Made by a program: the position numbers and the translations under genes. This document shows positions 42,800 to 50,433 of a stretch of 57,569 nt of DNA, piece after piece. The stretch spans positions 1 through 57,569 of the forward strand of contig CAJFGS010000015.1 in NCBI GenBank assembly GCA_904377855.1, in the 5' to 3' direction. Below the pieces are notes generated by a model. That model made no database searches. It was given only the letters and a program-made list of their open reading frames with translations, and was not told the DNA's origin. Numbering within the stretch: the stretch's first letter is position 1; every line of letters starts with the position of its first letter. Source of the DNA: Candidatus Avimonas merdigallinarum. GTDB lineage: Bacteria; Bacillota; Clostridia; Oscillospirales; Acutalibacteraceae.

Positions 42800-43501
42800 T
42801 TATTCCCCTGCCTTCCCCTCCGGCCGGCTTTCGCCGGGAGAGCGGAGCAGCCCCTTTTCCTGCAGGAAGCGGGGCAGCTGCCCCAGGCTGTCCAGCTTCC
42901 CGAAAAGGAGGGCCTGGATTTCCCCGTCCGGCTGCCAGAGATCCGGCACCATCACCGGGCGGCAGCCCGCGCGGCAGGCGGCGAGCAGGCCGTTCCGGGA
43001 ATCCTCCAGCGCGACGCAGGCGTCCGGCGGGACCCCCAGGCGGGCGCAGGCCGTCCGGTAAATTTCGGGATCAGGCTTGGAGCGGGAGACCATGTCCCCG
43101 CATACTGCGGCTTCAAAATAAGCAGCCACCCCGGCCTTTTCCAAAAGGAAGCGGACCTGCCGCTCCGGGGCGGAGGACACCACCGCCATGCGGATCCCCT
43201 CCCCCTGCAAAAAAGGCAGCAGTTCCGCCAGGCCGGGCTTGACCGGGACGGGATGCTCCGCAAAATACCGCGCGCGGAACTCCCCGGCGTAAGCGCGCAG
43301 CTTCTCCCCGTCGTACCGGGGGCCGAATTCTTCCCGCCAGATGCGGTCGGCGGCGGCCTGGTTCACCCCCAGGGTTTTCATCACCATATACCCGGCCTTC
43401 CCCAGCCCCATCTTTTCCCCGGCGTAATCCCACGCCCGAATACAGAGCCGCTCGGTATCAAACATCAGGCCATCCATATCGAACAGCACGGCTTCCAGCA
43501 T
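42800..43501 (-). CDS. HAD-IA family phosphatase (beta-phosphoglucomutase-like)
   Basis: A 233-residue HAD hydrolase with an alpha-helical cap. Motif I is LFDMDGLMFDTE, motif II the Ser of AVVSSAP, motif III the Lys in SRSKPDPEIY and motif IV LEDSRNGLLAA. The DxDGxxxDTE pattern matches the phosphatase and phosphomutase group acting on sugar phosphates. Substrate unknown. It is followed by a strong terminator, and yigZ lies 61 nt upstream. Confidence 0.87.
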   Translation of the reverse strand: MLEAVLFDMDGLMFDTERLCIRAWDYAGEKMGLGKAGYMVMKTLGVNQAAADRIWREEFGPRYDGEKLRAYAGEFRARYFAEHPVPVKPGLAELLPFLQGEGIRMAVVSSAPERQVRFLLEKAGVAAYFEAAVCGDMVSRSKPDPEIYRTACARLGVPPDACVALEDSRNGLLAACRAGCRPVMVPDLWQPDGEIQALLFGKLDSLGQLPRFLQEKGLLRSPGESRPEGKAGE

Positions 43502-43561
43502 CCTATTCCCCCGTTCCTATACACTGCGCGTCCGCGGGCACGGAGCCCCGCCCCGCGTCCT

Positions 43562-44200
43562 TTACGGAGCGTCCGGCCGGAAGGGTGCGTACTCCTCCCC
43601 TATCGCCTCAATGGACAGGGTGCCGGCGCTTACCTCGGTCAATTCCTTCTGCATCGGCTCCCGCAGGCCGCGGGGCAGGAGGAATTCCACCGCCACCTTG
43701 TCCGTATACTGCGTATCGGTCACCACGCCGCCCATCTCCGGCACCAGCGAGGCCACCCGGCCGTACTGGGCGTATTCGCAGACGATCCGCGCCCGGTCGC
43801 ACAGGCGCATCTCCACCGGCCCGCCGGCGTCCACCGCTATCTTCGCCCCGTGGGAATAGGCGCGCACCAGGCCGCCCGCCCCCAGCAGCACCCCGCCGAA
43901 ATACCGGGTCACCACCACGGCGACGTCGGTCAGCCCTTCCTTGAGCAGCACCTCCAGCACTGGGACCCCGGCCGTGCCCTGCGGCTCCCCGTCGTCCGAG
44001 TACCGCCGGATCTGCCCGTCCCGCAGCACATAGGCATAGACGTTGTGGGTGGCGTCCCAATGCGCCTTTTTCCGGGCGGCGATGAATTCCTGCGCCTGCG
44101 CCTCGCTGGTCACGGGGCAAACGGCCCCCAGGAAGCGGGAGCGCCGCTCCACAAATTCCGCCGAGGCTTCCCTTTCCACTGTACGGTATACGGCGTCCAC
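43562..44200 (-). CDS. YigZ/IMPACT family protein
   Basis: A 212-residue protein with the IMPACT-domain signature (KAHWDATHNVYAYVL; RYSDDGEPQGTAGVPVLEVL; TRYFGGVLLGAGGLVRAYS) and a C-terminal DUF1949 domain. It is related to yeast Yih1, which tunes eIF2-kinase signalling; in bacteria the function is unknown. GTG start with GGAAGGAGGGG upstream. Lies 70 nt after rpmE. Confidence 0.92.
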   Translation of the reverse strand: MDAVYRTVEREASAEFVERRSRFLGAVCPVTSEAQAQEFIAARKKAHWDATHNVYAYVLRDGQIRRYSDDGEPQGTAGVPVLEVLLKEGLTDVAVVVTRYFGGVLLGAGGLVRAYSHGAKIAVDAGGPVEMRLCDRARIVCEYAQYGRVASLVPEMGGVVTDTQYTDKVAVEFLLPRGLREPMQKELTEVSAGTLSIEAIGEEYAPFRPDAP

Positions 44201-44234
44201 AGCCGCCCCTCCTTCCCTGCTAGAAGACGAGAAA

Positions 44235-44256
44235 GGGCAGCGCTGACGCGCTGCCC
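44235..44256 (-). terminator. Terminator after rpmE
   Basis: GGGCAGCGC (44235-44243) pairs with GCGCTGCCC (44248-44256); the minus-strand tail TTTCTCGTCTT is only moderately T-rich. Confidence 0.6.
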
Positions 44257-44270
44257 GGTAAAGCCGATGC

Positions 44271-44480
44271 TTATTTCTCGTCGTTCATGCCAAAACGCTT
44301 CTTAAAGCGGTCGACGCGCCCGCCGGTGTCCACCAGCTTCTGCTTGCCGGTAAAGAACGGGTGGCATTTCGAGCAGATTTCCACGCGGATATCTCCCTTG
44401 GTGGAGCGGGTCTCTATCACTTCGCCGCAGGCGCAGGTGATCGTCGCCTTTTCATACTTCGGATGGATATTTTCCTTCAT
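44271..44480 (-). CDS. rpmE: 50S ribosomal protein L31, zinc-binding form
   Basis: A 69-residue L31 ([20 protein letters not shown]). The CXC plus CXXCH arrangement (Cys16, Cys18, Cys36, Cys39) marks the zinc-containing form; the zinc-free paralogue made under zinc starvation is not in the window. ATG 44480 has GAGGTGA upstream and a well-placed promoter. Confidence 0.96.
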   Translation of the reverse strand: MKENIHPKYEKATITCACGEVIETRSTKGDIRVEICSKCHPFFTGKQKLVDTGGRVDRFKKRFGMNDEK

Positions 44481-44523
44481 TCCCTTGTCACCTCTTTCAG
44501 GAACCCCAAGCATTAACATTGGA

Positions 44524-44552
44524 ATGATAGCATAATCGGCGCGAAAATGCAA
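44524..44552 (-). promoter_or_regulatory. rpmE promoter
   Basis: On the minus strand, TTGCAT (44547-44552) and TATCAT (44524-44529), spacing 17. Back-to-back with the aroF promoter. Confidence 0.75.
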
Positions 44553-44633
44553 GGAGTAACTGCAAATTTTTTGCCGTTTCCCGTTTTCGCCCGGCAATCC
44601 CCCAAAGGATTTTCGAAAAAAGCCGGAAAACGC

Positions 44634-44662
44634 TTGACAAAGCGGGGGAATACTGTTACACT
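44634..44662 (+). promoter_or_regulatory. aroF promoter
   Basis: A perfect -35 TTGACA (44634-44639), 17-nt spacer, and TACACT (44657-44662). The predicted start near 44669 leaves a leader of about 230 nt before aroF. Confidence 0.85.
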
Positions 44663-44701
44663 TTAAAGCGCAAAAAGAAAAGCAAGAAAGGGGCTTTCTC
44701 C

Positions 44702-44818
44702 ATGACAGCCGGCAGCGCGGCGACCCGCACAACCCGATATTTCCGCTACGCTTTCCTGAACGAAACCCGTTCGGGCTGTTTGTGCTGTCCCCGGAGCGCC
44801 GTCTGGCGGCGCCTTTGA
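44702..44818 (+). CDS. Putative Tyr/Phe-rich leader peptide of aroF
   Basis: A 38-codon ORF starting with ATG 8 nt after an AAAGGGG SD and about 33 nt after the predicted transcript start. Codons 12-18 encode RYFRYAF, i.e. Tyr-Phe-x-Tyr-x-Phe (TAT TTC, TAC, TTC), and the peptide continues LNETRSG, then a Cys-rich CLCC and a Trp near its end. Its stop (44816-44818) lies 13 nt before a terminator hairpin that precedes aroF. By analogy with the phe and trp leaders, ribosomes slowed at Tyr or Phe codons would alter folding and prevent termination. It was too short for ordinary gene calling. Role inferred, not proven. Confidence 0.72.
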   Translation: MTAGSAATRTTRYFRYAFLNETRSGCLCCPRSAVWRRL

Positions 44819-44834
44819 AACATGGATTTCAAAG
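44813..44834 (+). promoter_or_regulatory. Candidate alternative hairpin in aroF leader
   Basis: CTTTGAAA (44813-44820) pairs with TTTCAAAG (44827-44834) around CATGGA. It overlaps the 5' edge of the terminator stem by 3 nt and includes the leader stop codon, so the two structures compete at their margin. A 6-bp stem at 44796-44812 lies just upstream. Confidence 0.4.
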
Positions 44835-44878
44835 CCGGCGGGTTCTGCACGACAGGGCCTGCCGGCTTATTTTATTTT
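44832..44878 (+). terminator. Attenuator terminator upstream of aroF
   Basis: An 11-bp stem (44832-44842 with 44858-44868, one G-U pair) with a 15-nt loop and the tail TTATTTTATTTT. It lies between the promoter and the aroF start, so it can only act as an attenuator of aroF. Confidence 0.82.
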
Positions 44879-44901
44879 CCGAAAACAGGAGGCTGGAAAT
44901 T

Positions 44902-45912
44902 ATGATTATTATTCTCAAGCAAAACGCCGACGAAGGAAAGGTGCGTACGCTCCTGCAGGGCTTTGAGGCGCAGGGCCTGGCCTGCCACCGCAGCGACGGG
45001 GAGCACACCTCCATTGTAGGGCTGGTGGGCGACACCTCCCGGGTGGACCTCGAATCGGTGCGCGCCAACGACATCGTGGAGGACGTGAAAAGGGTGTCCG
45101 AGCCGTATAAAGCGGCCAACCGCAAATTCCATCCGGACGACACCGTGGTGTCCGTGGGAGAAGCGCGGTTCGGCGGCCTCCATTTCGGCGTGATCGCCGG
45201 GCCCTGCTCGGTGGAAAGCGAGGAGCAGATCGTCGCCGTGGCGAAGGCCGTCAAGGCGAGCGGCGCCGGGCTGCTGCGGGGCGGCGCGTTCAAGCCCCGC
45301 ACCTCCCCCTACGCTTTCCAGGGGCTCCACGCCGAGGGGCTGGAGCTGCTGCTCCTCGCCAAAAAGGAAACCGGCCTGCCGATCGTGTCCGAGATCATGG
45401 ACTTGTCCCATCTCGACCTGTTCCGGGACGTGGACATCATCCAGGTCGGCGCGCGGAATATGCAGAATTTCGAGATGCTCAAGGCGCTCGGCCATTGCGG
45501 GAAGCCGATCCTGCTCAAGCGGGGGCTGGCCAACACCATCGAGGAATTCCTCATGAGCGCGGAATACATCCTGGCCGGCGGGAACGAGCAGGTCATCCTC
45601 TGCGAGCGGGGGATCCACACCTTTGAGACCGCCACCCGCAACACGCTGGATATTTCCGCCATCCCCCTGCTCAAGCACCACTCCCACCTGCCGGTCATTG
45701 TGGACCCCAGCCATGCGGCCGGGATCCCCTGGCTGGTGGAGCCGCTCGCCAAGGCGGCGGTCGCCGCCGGCGCGGACGGGGTGATGATTGAGGTGCACAA
45801 CAACCCGAAGGCCGCGCTCTGCGACGGCGCCCAGTCCCTCACCCCCGCCCAGTTTGACGGCGTGATGCGCAAGGTGAAGGCGCAGCTCGCCTTTGAAGGG
45901 CGGGAGGGCTAA
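44902..45912 (+). CDS. aroF: 3-deoxy-7-phosphoheptulonate synthase (DAHP synthase)
   Basis: The first step of the shikimate pathway: phosphoenolpyruvate plus erythrose 4-phosphate to DAHP. The 336-residue protein is of the type I-beta form with an N-terminal ferredoxin-like regulatory domain (1-70, MIIILKQNADEGKVRTLLQG), known from Thermotoga for tyrosine/phenylalanine inhibition, then the barrel: GPCSVESEEQ, GGAFKPRTSPYAFQGL, KRGLANTIEEF, LCERGIHTFE and DPSHAAG. AGGAGG lies 9 nt before ATG 44902. Control would be double: transcript attenuation by the leader and feedback by the N-domain. Its stop codon overlaps that of the convergent gene. Confidence 0.96.
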   Translation: MIIILKQNADEGKVRTLLQGFEAQGLACHRSDGEHTSIVGLVGDTSRVDLESVRANDIVEDVKRVSEPYKAANRKFHPDDTVVSVGEARFGGLHFGVIAGPCSVESEEQIVAVAKAVKASGAGLLRGGAFKPRTSPYAFQGLHAEGLELLLLAKKETGLPIVSEIMDLSHLDLFRDVDIIQVGARNMQNFEMLKALGHCGKPILLKRGLANTIEEFLMSAEYILAGGNEQVILCERGIHTFETATRNTLDISAIPLLKHHSHLPVIVDPSHAAGIPWLVEPLAKAAVAAGADGVMIEVHNNPKAALCDGAQSLTPAQFDGVMRKVKAQLAFEGREG

Positions 45913-46247
45913 TCCCCCGCCCCGTCCTCCCTTTCGAAATCCAGCAGCCGGTCCCCCTGCCGGGTCAGGACGCCGCGTTCGCCGACAGACACCGCCTCAA
46001 AAAAGCCGGGGGAAGCCTCCAGCGTATACAGCCGCCCCGTCTCCGTCCGGAAGGTGACGGTGTACTGGGTTTTCCCCGAGACAGTGCCCTTTTCCGGGGC
46101 GAAGCCGTCGTACGCCGCCGTGTGTTTATCCACCACCTCCGCCCGGACGGAACGGGGCCTGCCCCACCGCTTCCAAAGGAGCCGGCCGGCGGCCGCCAAT
46201 CCCAGCAGGAGGCAGGCGGCGGACAGCGCGTATCCGACATACTCCAT
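45909..46247 (-). CDS. Small membrane protein, DUF2500-like
   Basis: A 112-residue protein with an N-terminal membrane helix (about 4-23), a basic stretch, and a beta-rich soluble domain (YTVTFRTETGRLYTLEASPGFFEAVSVGERGVLTRQGDRLLDFER). The pattern of a strand, then 'G..G.LT.QG.RLL.FER', resembles DUF2500 proteins, but the match is by eye. GGGGGGAG precedes ATG 46247; the long upstream frame is not used. Its stop codon overlaps the aroF stop. Function unknown. Confidence 0.7.
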   Translation of the reverse strand: MEYVGYALSAACLLLGLAAAGRLLWKRWGRPRSVRAEVVDKHTAAYDGFAPEKGTVSGKTQYTVTFRTETGRLYTLEASPGFFEAVSVGERGVLTRQGDRLLDFEREDGAGD

Positions 46248-46399
46248 CGCACTCCCCCCTTTCCGCCGCCGTTTCCCCGAGGGCGGATGCCGGCCCGCCC
46301 CCTGCGCGGGCACGGCCGCTTTCTTCTTCCAGTATAGCGGGGATTCCGCCAAAAATCCATCGGCAGCATTGCCAAAAGGGAACCGGGCGGTTCCTGGAA
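46248..46399. other. Gene-free sequence upstream of DUF2500-like gene
   Basis: GC-rich, no convincing gene. A weak AT-containing patch (46325-46375) may hold the promoter of the DUF2500-like gene, but no clear -35/-10 pair stands out. Confidence 0.3.
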
Positions 46400-46437
46400 A
46401 ACGCCGGCAGGCCGGATGCGTCCGGCCTGCCGGCGTT
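46400..46437. terminator. 17-bp perfect hairpin, probable terminator
   Basis: Arms 46400-46416 and 46421-46437 are fully complementary, with a TGCG loop. The minus-strand tail GTTTTCC suggests it ends the ATP-grasp operon, although it lies about 260 nt past that gene. Confidence 0.65.
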
Positions 46438-46699
46438 GTTATTGTCTGCCCAGGCGAAACAGCCTCCGGTTCTGCCGGGGCGGGGAAAGCGCCAGCGAAA
46501 GGGCGTCCCGCCAGGGAGCATACCGGACAGCCGCATCGGTTCACCCCACAGGCCGCCGAGCCCGTTTGGAGGGAGCAGGGCGTGCGGCGCGGCGGTATTG
46601 TCCGGCGCCCCCTGCGGGGCCGGCGCAAAAGCGGCGGCCTTGCCGGCTGTGCTTTCCCCGCCCGGTTCGGGCCCCGGACGGCACAACGCTGCCGGCCCC
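46438..46699. other. Gene-free GC-rich sequence after ATP-grasp gene
   Basis: No supportable gene, RNA or repeat is visible. Open frames here are antisense shadows typical of GC-rich DNA. Confidence 0.35.
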
Positions 46700-47587
46700 T
46701 TACCGCTGCCGTTCCCGGGAGAAGACGAAATTGACGATTTCCCCGGCCACGTCCACGCCGGTGCAGGCGGTAATCCCCGCCATATGCGCGTTGGAATTCA
46801 CTTCGCAGACCAGCGGGGAGCCGTCCGCGTCCCACAGCAGATCCACCCCGGCGAACTGCGCGCCGAGGATCCGGCAGCAGCGCACCGCAAGCGCCGCCTC
46901 CTCCGGGGAGGGGTCATAGGCCTCGCCATGCCCGCCGCCGCCGATATTGGCCCGGAAATCGGTGTCCGACCGCCGGCGCATGGCCGCCGCGACCCGCCCG
47001 TCCACCACGTAAATCCGCAGATCCGTCCCCGCCGTTTCGCCGAGGAATTCCTGGCAGAGGAAGGGGCGGGATTCCACCCGATCCGCCAGTGCGCGGAGTT
47101 CCCCCGCATCCCGGGCAAGGTAAACCTCCCCGCCCAGGGAGCCGTAGCATTCCTTGACCACCATGGGGAACCCGAGGCGCTCCGCCGCCCGCTCCAGAAA
47201 AGCGCGGGCCGGGCCTTCGTCCATATGCACGTAGGTCATCGGCGCCACCAGGGTGCGGGGCATCGGGATCCCCTGCTCCGCCAGCTTCCAGTGGGTGGCC
47301 GCCTTGTCGTCGCAGATCTCCACCACCGCCGCCGGGTTGTACAGCCGCACGCCCAGGCTTTCCAGCGCCCGCCCCAGCCGGATATCCTTATCCCAGAACA
47401 GGGCGAAATCCTCCGGGTCAAAGCCGGTGACCGTCATGCCGCCGCCGGAAAATTCAACCAGGGCGCTGGTGTTGGGGACCGGTGTGAGCACCCGCCCCCG
47501 CGCCCGCGCCGCTTCCTCCAGGCGCCGCACCGGATCCGGCGGCACCTCCGGATTCCAGAAGCCGTTATAGAGAATGTACCCCGCCAT
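46700..47587 (-). CDS. ATP-grasp protein, RimK-like
   Basis: A 295-residue ATP-grasp ligase-like protein. Motifs include FPMVVKECYGSLGGEVYLA (ATP-binding lysines), FLCQEFLGETAGTDLRIYVVDGRV, then a metal-binding C-terminus with GVDLLWDADGSPLVCEVNSN (Asp-Glu-Asn ligands). This fits the RimK/LysX-type family that joins amino acids to peptides or small carriers. The substrate is unknown and no carrier-protein gene is nearby. ATG 47587; a further 38 codons upstream are open but unsupported. It follows the CDF transporter by 32 nt. Confidence 0.88.
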   Translation of the reverse strand: MAGYILYNGFWNPEVPPDPVRRLEEAARARGRVLTPVPNTSALVEFSGGGMTVTGFDPEDFALFWDKDIRLGRALESLGVRLYNPAAVVEICDDKAATHWKLAEQGIPMPRTLVAPMTYVHMDEGPARAFLERAAERLGFPMVVKECYGSLGGEVYLARDAGELRALADRVESRPFLCQEFLGETAGTDLRIYVVDGRVAAAMRRRSDTDFRANIGGGGHGEAYDPSPEEAALAVRCCRILGAQFAGVDLLWDADGSPLVCEVNSNAHMAGITACTGVDVAGEIVNFVFSRERQR

Positions 47588-47619
47588 GTGTCCCTTCTCC
47601 CTTTCCCCTGAGCCATAAA

Positions 47620-48783
47620 TCAAGTATAGCTGTGCTCCACTGTCGCCACAACAAACAAATTCGGATCCCGCTCCCATACGCGGTGCTGGATCTCCCCGCA
47701 CAGGCCGTCCGCATCCTTATAGCCGAACGGCACCACCAAATCAAAGATAAGGTTGGTGTGGGTCTGCCCAAACACCACCCGGAAATCATGCAGGCTGAGC
47801 CCGGGATCCATCCCGCGCAGGATATCCCCCACGAAGCCCCGCAGCTCTTCCACCTTCGGATCGTCGGTTTCCACGGGATCGATATGGATGCACACCATGG
47901 CGTTATATTTCCCCGCGATCTCCTTTTCAATACGATCGATCAAATCGTGGCTGCGCAGCATGTCCTCGTGGGCGGGGACCTCCGCATGCAGGGAAATCAC
48001 GCACCGGCCCGGGCCGTAATTGTGCACCATGAGATCGTGCACCCCGACCACCCCGTCGTGGGCAAGCACCGCGTCCCGGATCCCCTCCACCATCGCGGGC
48101 TCCGGCGCCTGGCCGAGGAGCGGCGAAACGGTGTCCTTGAGCACCGAGAAACCCGACCAGAGGACAAACAGCGCCACCGCTGTGCCGACCCAGCCGTCGA
48201 TTTCCCAGCCGGTTGCCAGCCCCACCAGGGAACTGAGCAGGACCACGCCGGTGCAGATGACGTCGTTGCGGCTGTCCGCCCCCGCGGCCAGGAGCGCTTC
48301 GGAATCGATCCGGCGGCCGATCCCTCGGAAAAACGCCGCCATCCAGAGCTTGACCACGATTGCCGCCGCCAGGATCCCCACCGAGAGCAGGCTGAAATCG
48401 GTTTCGGCGGGATGGAGGATCTTCTCCACCGAGCTCTTGGCCAGTTCCAGCCCGGCCAGCATGATCATCACCGCCACCGCCATGGCGGTGAGGTATTCCA
48501 TCCGCCCATGCCCGAAAGGATGCTCCTTATCCGGCGGGGCGCTGGACAGCTTGAAGCCCACCAGCGTCACAATGGACGAGCCGGCGTCCGACAGGTTGTT
48601 GAACGCGTCGGCCACAATCGCCATGCTGGAGGAAAGCAGGCCGGCCAGCAGCTTGGCCAGAAAAAGCAGCAGGTTCGCGCACAGGCCGGCGGCGCCCGCC
48701 AGCCGCCCGTAGGCATAGCGCGCGCCGCTGCTCTTTGTGTCCTCCGGGTTCCGGATGAACAAGCGGATGAGTAATTTTGTCAC
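47620..48783 (-). CDS. Cation diffusion facilitator family transporter
   Basis: A divalent metal/proton antiporter of 387 residues with six membrane helices in residues 25-230 and a long cytoplasmic C-terminal domain. Transport-site residues are in ADAFNNLSDAGSS (helix 2) and AGADSRNDVICT (helix 5, DxxxD). The HDxxD of zinc CDFs is absent in helix 2, so a metal other than zinc, e.g. manganese or iron, is possible. GTG 48783 overlaps the upstream gene's stop by 4 nt, giving translational coupling. Confidence 0.92.
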   Translation of the reverse strand: MTKLLIRLFIRNPEDTKSSGARYAYGRLAGAAGLCANLLLFLAKLLAGLLSSSMAIVADAFNNLSDAGSSIVTLVGFKLSSAPPDKEHPFGHGRMEYLTAMAVAVMIMLAGLELAKSSVEKILHPAETDFSLLSVGILAAAIVVKLWMAAFFRGIGRRIDSEALLAAGADSRNDVICTGVVLLSSLVGLATGWEIDGWVGTAVALFVLWSGFSVLKDTVSPLLGQAPEPAMVEGIRDAVLAHDGVVGVHDLMVHNYGPGRCVISLHAEVPAHEDMLRSHDLIDRIEKEIAGKYNAMVCIHIDPVETDDPKVEELRGFVGDILRGMDPGLSLHDFRVVFGQTHTNLIFDLVVPFGYKDADGLCGEIQHRVWERDPNLFVVATVEHSYT

Positions 48784-49622
48784 AAAGTCCCGTCCTTTCC
48801 GTCCGGCGCATAATCGGCGAGGATGTATTCCGCCACGCCGTCTTCTTCATTGGAAGGGAGGAGGATATCGGCCTTTTCCTTCGCCCTTGCCGAGCCGTTT
48901 GCCACCACGCAGGCGGTATCGGCCTGTTCCAGCATGGCGATGTCGTTGTCGTTGTCCCCGAACGCGGTCACCGCCTGCGCCCCCAGCCGTTCCCGGAGCC
49001 GGCGCACACCGTTGGCTTTCCCTGCCCGGGCGCTGAAGATTTCCAGATACCAGTTATCCTCCCGGTAGGTATCGGCATACAGCACGCTGTCCACCTCCGG
49101 CAGCCGGCTGAGCTGCTCCTGAATCGGGCGCAACACCTCCTCGGCGTCCTGCATCGAGCAGTAGACCCCGCCGGACAGCGGATAGGCGGCTTCCTTCCGG
49201 AACACCCCGGGGAACCGCTCGGCGCGCTTGCGGTAAAATTCCCGCTCTCCCTCCGAAGTCAGCTGCGTGAAGACGATGTCCATCCGCCCTTCCTCCACCC
49301 GGTAGAGGAAGGGCGTCTTCCCCCCGCGGCGGCAGATTTCCAGTACGGCGCCCGCCGTCTCCGGCTCCCAGTAGAAGCTGTCCAGGATCCGCCCCGCCGC
49401 GAGGTCGTACAGAATCGCGCCGTTCATGAGCACCAGCGGCAGGCGGAAGCGCACCTCGTTCAGGTTGGTGAGCGACACCCCGATCGGGCTGCGGGCGCTG
49501 GCAACGGAGATCCAGGCGCCCTGTTCAATCAGCGTGTTCAGGGCCGCGGCGCAGCGCGGGGAAAGCCGGGCGTTGTTGCGGAACAGCGTCCCATCCAAAT
49601 CGGTGATATACAATCGTTTCAT
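48780..49622 (-). CDS. Cof-type HAD-IIB family phosphatase
   Basis: A second Cof-type enzyme in the window, 280 residues: ITDLDGTLFRNN (motif I), ASARSP (motif II), KANGVRRLRE (motif III Lys) and FGDNDNDIAML (motif IV). Motif II has Ser in place of the usual Thr-Gly-Arg, which may reflect a different substrate. ATG 49622 has GAAAGG upstream. It stands between NUDIX (17 nt upstream) and CDF (overlap), so it is co-transcribed with them. Confidence 0.88.
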   Translation of the reverse strand: MKRLYITDLDGTLFRNNARLSPRCAAALNTLIEQGAWISVASARSPIGVSLTNLNEVRFRLPLVLMNGAILYDLAAGRILDSFYWEPETAGAVLEICRRGGKTPFLYRVEEGRMDIVFTQLTSEGEREFYRKRAERFPGVFRKEAAYPLSGGVYCSMQDAEEVLRPIQEQLSRLPEVDSVLYADTYREDNWYLEIFSARAGKANGVRRLRERLGAQAVTAFGDNDNDIAMLEQADTACVVANGSARAKEKADILLPSNEEDGVAEYILADYAPDGKDGTL

Positions 49623-49638
49623 AGCGTCGCCTTTCGTT

Positions 49639-50163
49639 TTATCCGCCGGAGGGGGCCGTCCGCCCGCCGCCGTAAACGGCGCGGAACACCTTCTCAAAAT
49701 AGGGCCGCCCATAATTGTGGAAGGTTTTCTCCCGCAGCATCTTTTCCAGTTCCTCCCGGGTGACCCAGCGGGCCTCCGCCACCTCTTCTTCCTGCAGGGA
49801 GAGCGCGCCCTCAACCCCGTCCCAGCGGACCAGCCAGAGGTCGCTGAACGAATTGCGGCGGCGGAGCCTGCCGATGTAGGACCAGGCCTCCGGCGGGACG
49901 GACAGCCCCAGCTCCTCCCGCAGCTCCCGCCGGGCGGCGGTTATGCTGTCCTCGCCGTGCACGGCGGAGCCGCCGGTGGCCGCCCAGACGCCCGGCATCA
50001 GCGCCAGATGGTCCGCCCGCCGCTGGACGAGCAGCCTGCCCTGCGAATCCGCAACCCAGATATGGACCACCAGGTGATACTGCCCCTGGCGCAGCTTTTC
50101 GCCCCGGATCATCGTTTTCCCGGTCGGTTCCCCCCGCGCATCCAGGAGATCCCATACTTCCAT
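49639..50163 (-). CDS. NUDIX hydrolase
   Basis: A 174-residue protein that hydrolyses a nucleoside-diphosphate-linked substrate. The Nudix box is complete, from GSAVHGE to REELGL (GX5EX7REUXEEXGU). The N-terminal part (MEVWDLLDARGEPTGKT) resembles isopentenyl-diphosphate isomerase-like NUDIX proteins (HLVVHIWVADSQGRLLVQRR). No clear substrate. First gene of the NUDIX-Cof-CDF-ATP-grasp unit. Confidence 0.9.
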   Translation of the reverse strand: MEVWDLLDARGEPTGKTMIRGEKLRQGQYHLVVHIWVADSQGRLLVQRRADHLALMPGVWAATGGSAVHGEDSITAARRELREELGLSVPPEAWSYIGRLRRRNSFSDLWLVRWDGVEGALSLQEEEVAEARWVTREELEKMLREKTFHNYGRPYFEKVFRAVYGGGRTAPSGG

Positions 50164-50244
50164 GAGGACGCCCCCTTTCTTTTCCCGTGCCTTGTTCCTC
50201 CCCGGCCCTGCCGGGCAAGCCGTTTATCGTTTCCTATTCTTTTT

Positions 50245-50273
50245 ATTTTAGTACATCTTGCGGAAAAAGTCTA
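50245..50273 (-). promoter_or_regulatory. NUDIX operon promoter
   Basis: On the minus strand, TAGACT (50268-50273) and TAAAAT (50245-50250), spacing 17, about 80 nt upstream. Moderate match. Confidence 0.55.
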
Positions 50274-50376
50274 TTCCTGTTTTTAAGGAAGGCCCGGCGG
50301 CCCCATTTTCCCCGACGAGCCCCCGCTGCGCCGGATGCAAAAAACGCACCGGCCCCGCTTTATTCTGCCCGCGGGC

Positions 50377-50405
50377 TTGACAGGGGATTCCGCCCCGTCT
50401 ACAAT
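50377..50405 (+). promoter_or_regulatory. tlyA promoter
   Basis: TTGACA (50377-50382), 17-nt spacer, TACAAT (50400-50405): a near-perfect sigma-A promoter starting about 20 nt before the SD. Confidence 0.85.
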
Positions 50406-50433
50406 CAATACCAGAGACAAGGAGGAAGCGCCT

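Noticed and set aside
44669-44900. T-box leader for aroF
   Set aside because: The leader lacks T-box landmarks and instead contains a translatable ORF with clustered Tyr/Phe codons and one terminator.
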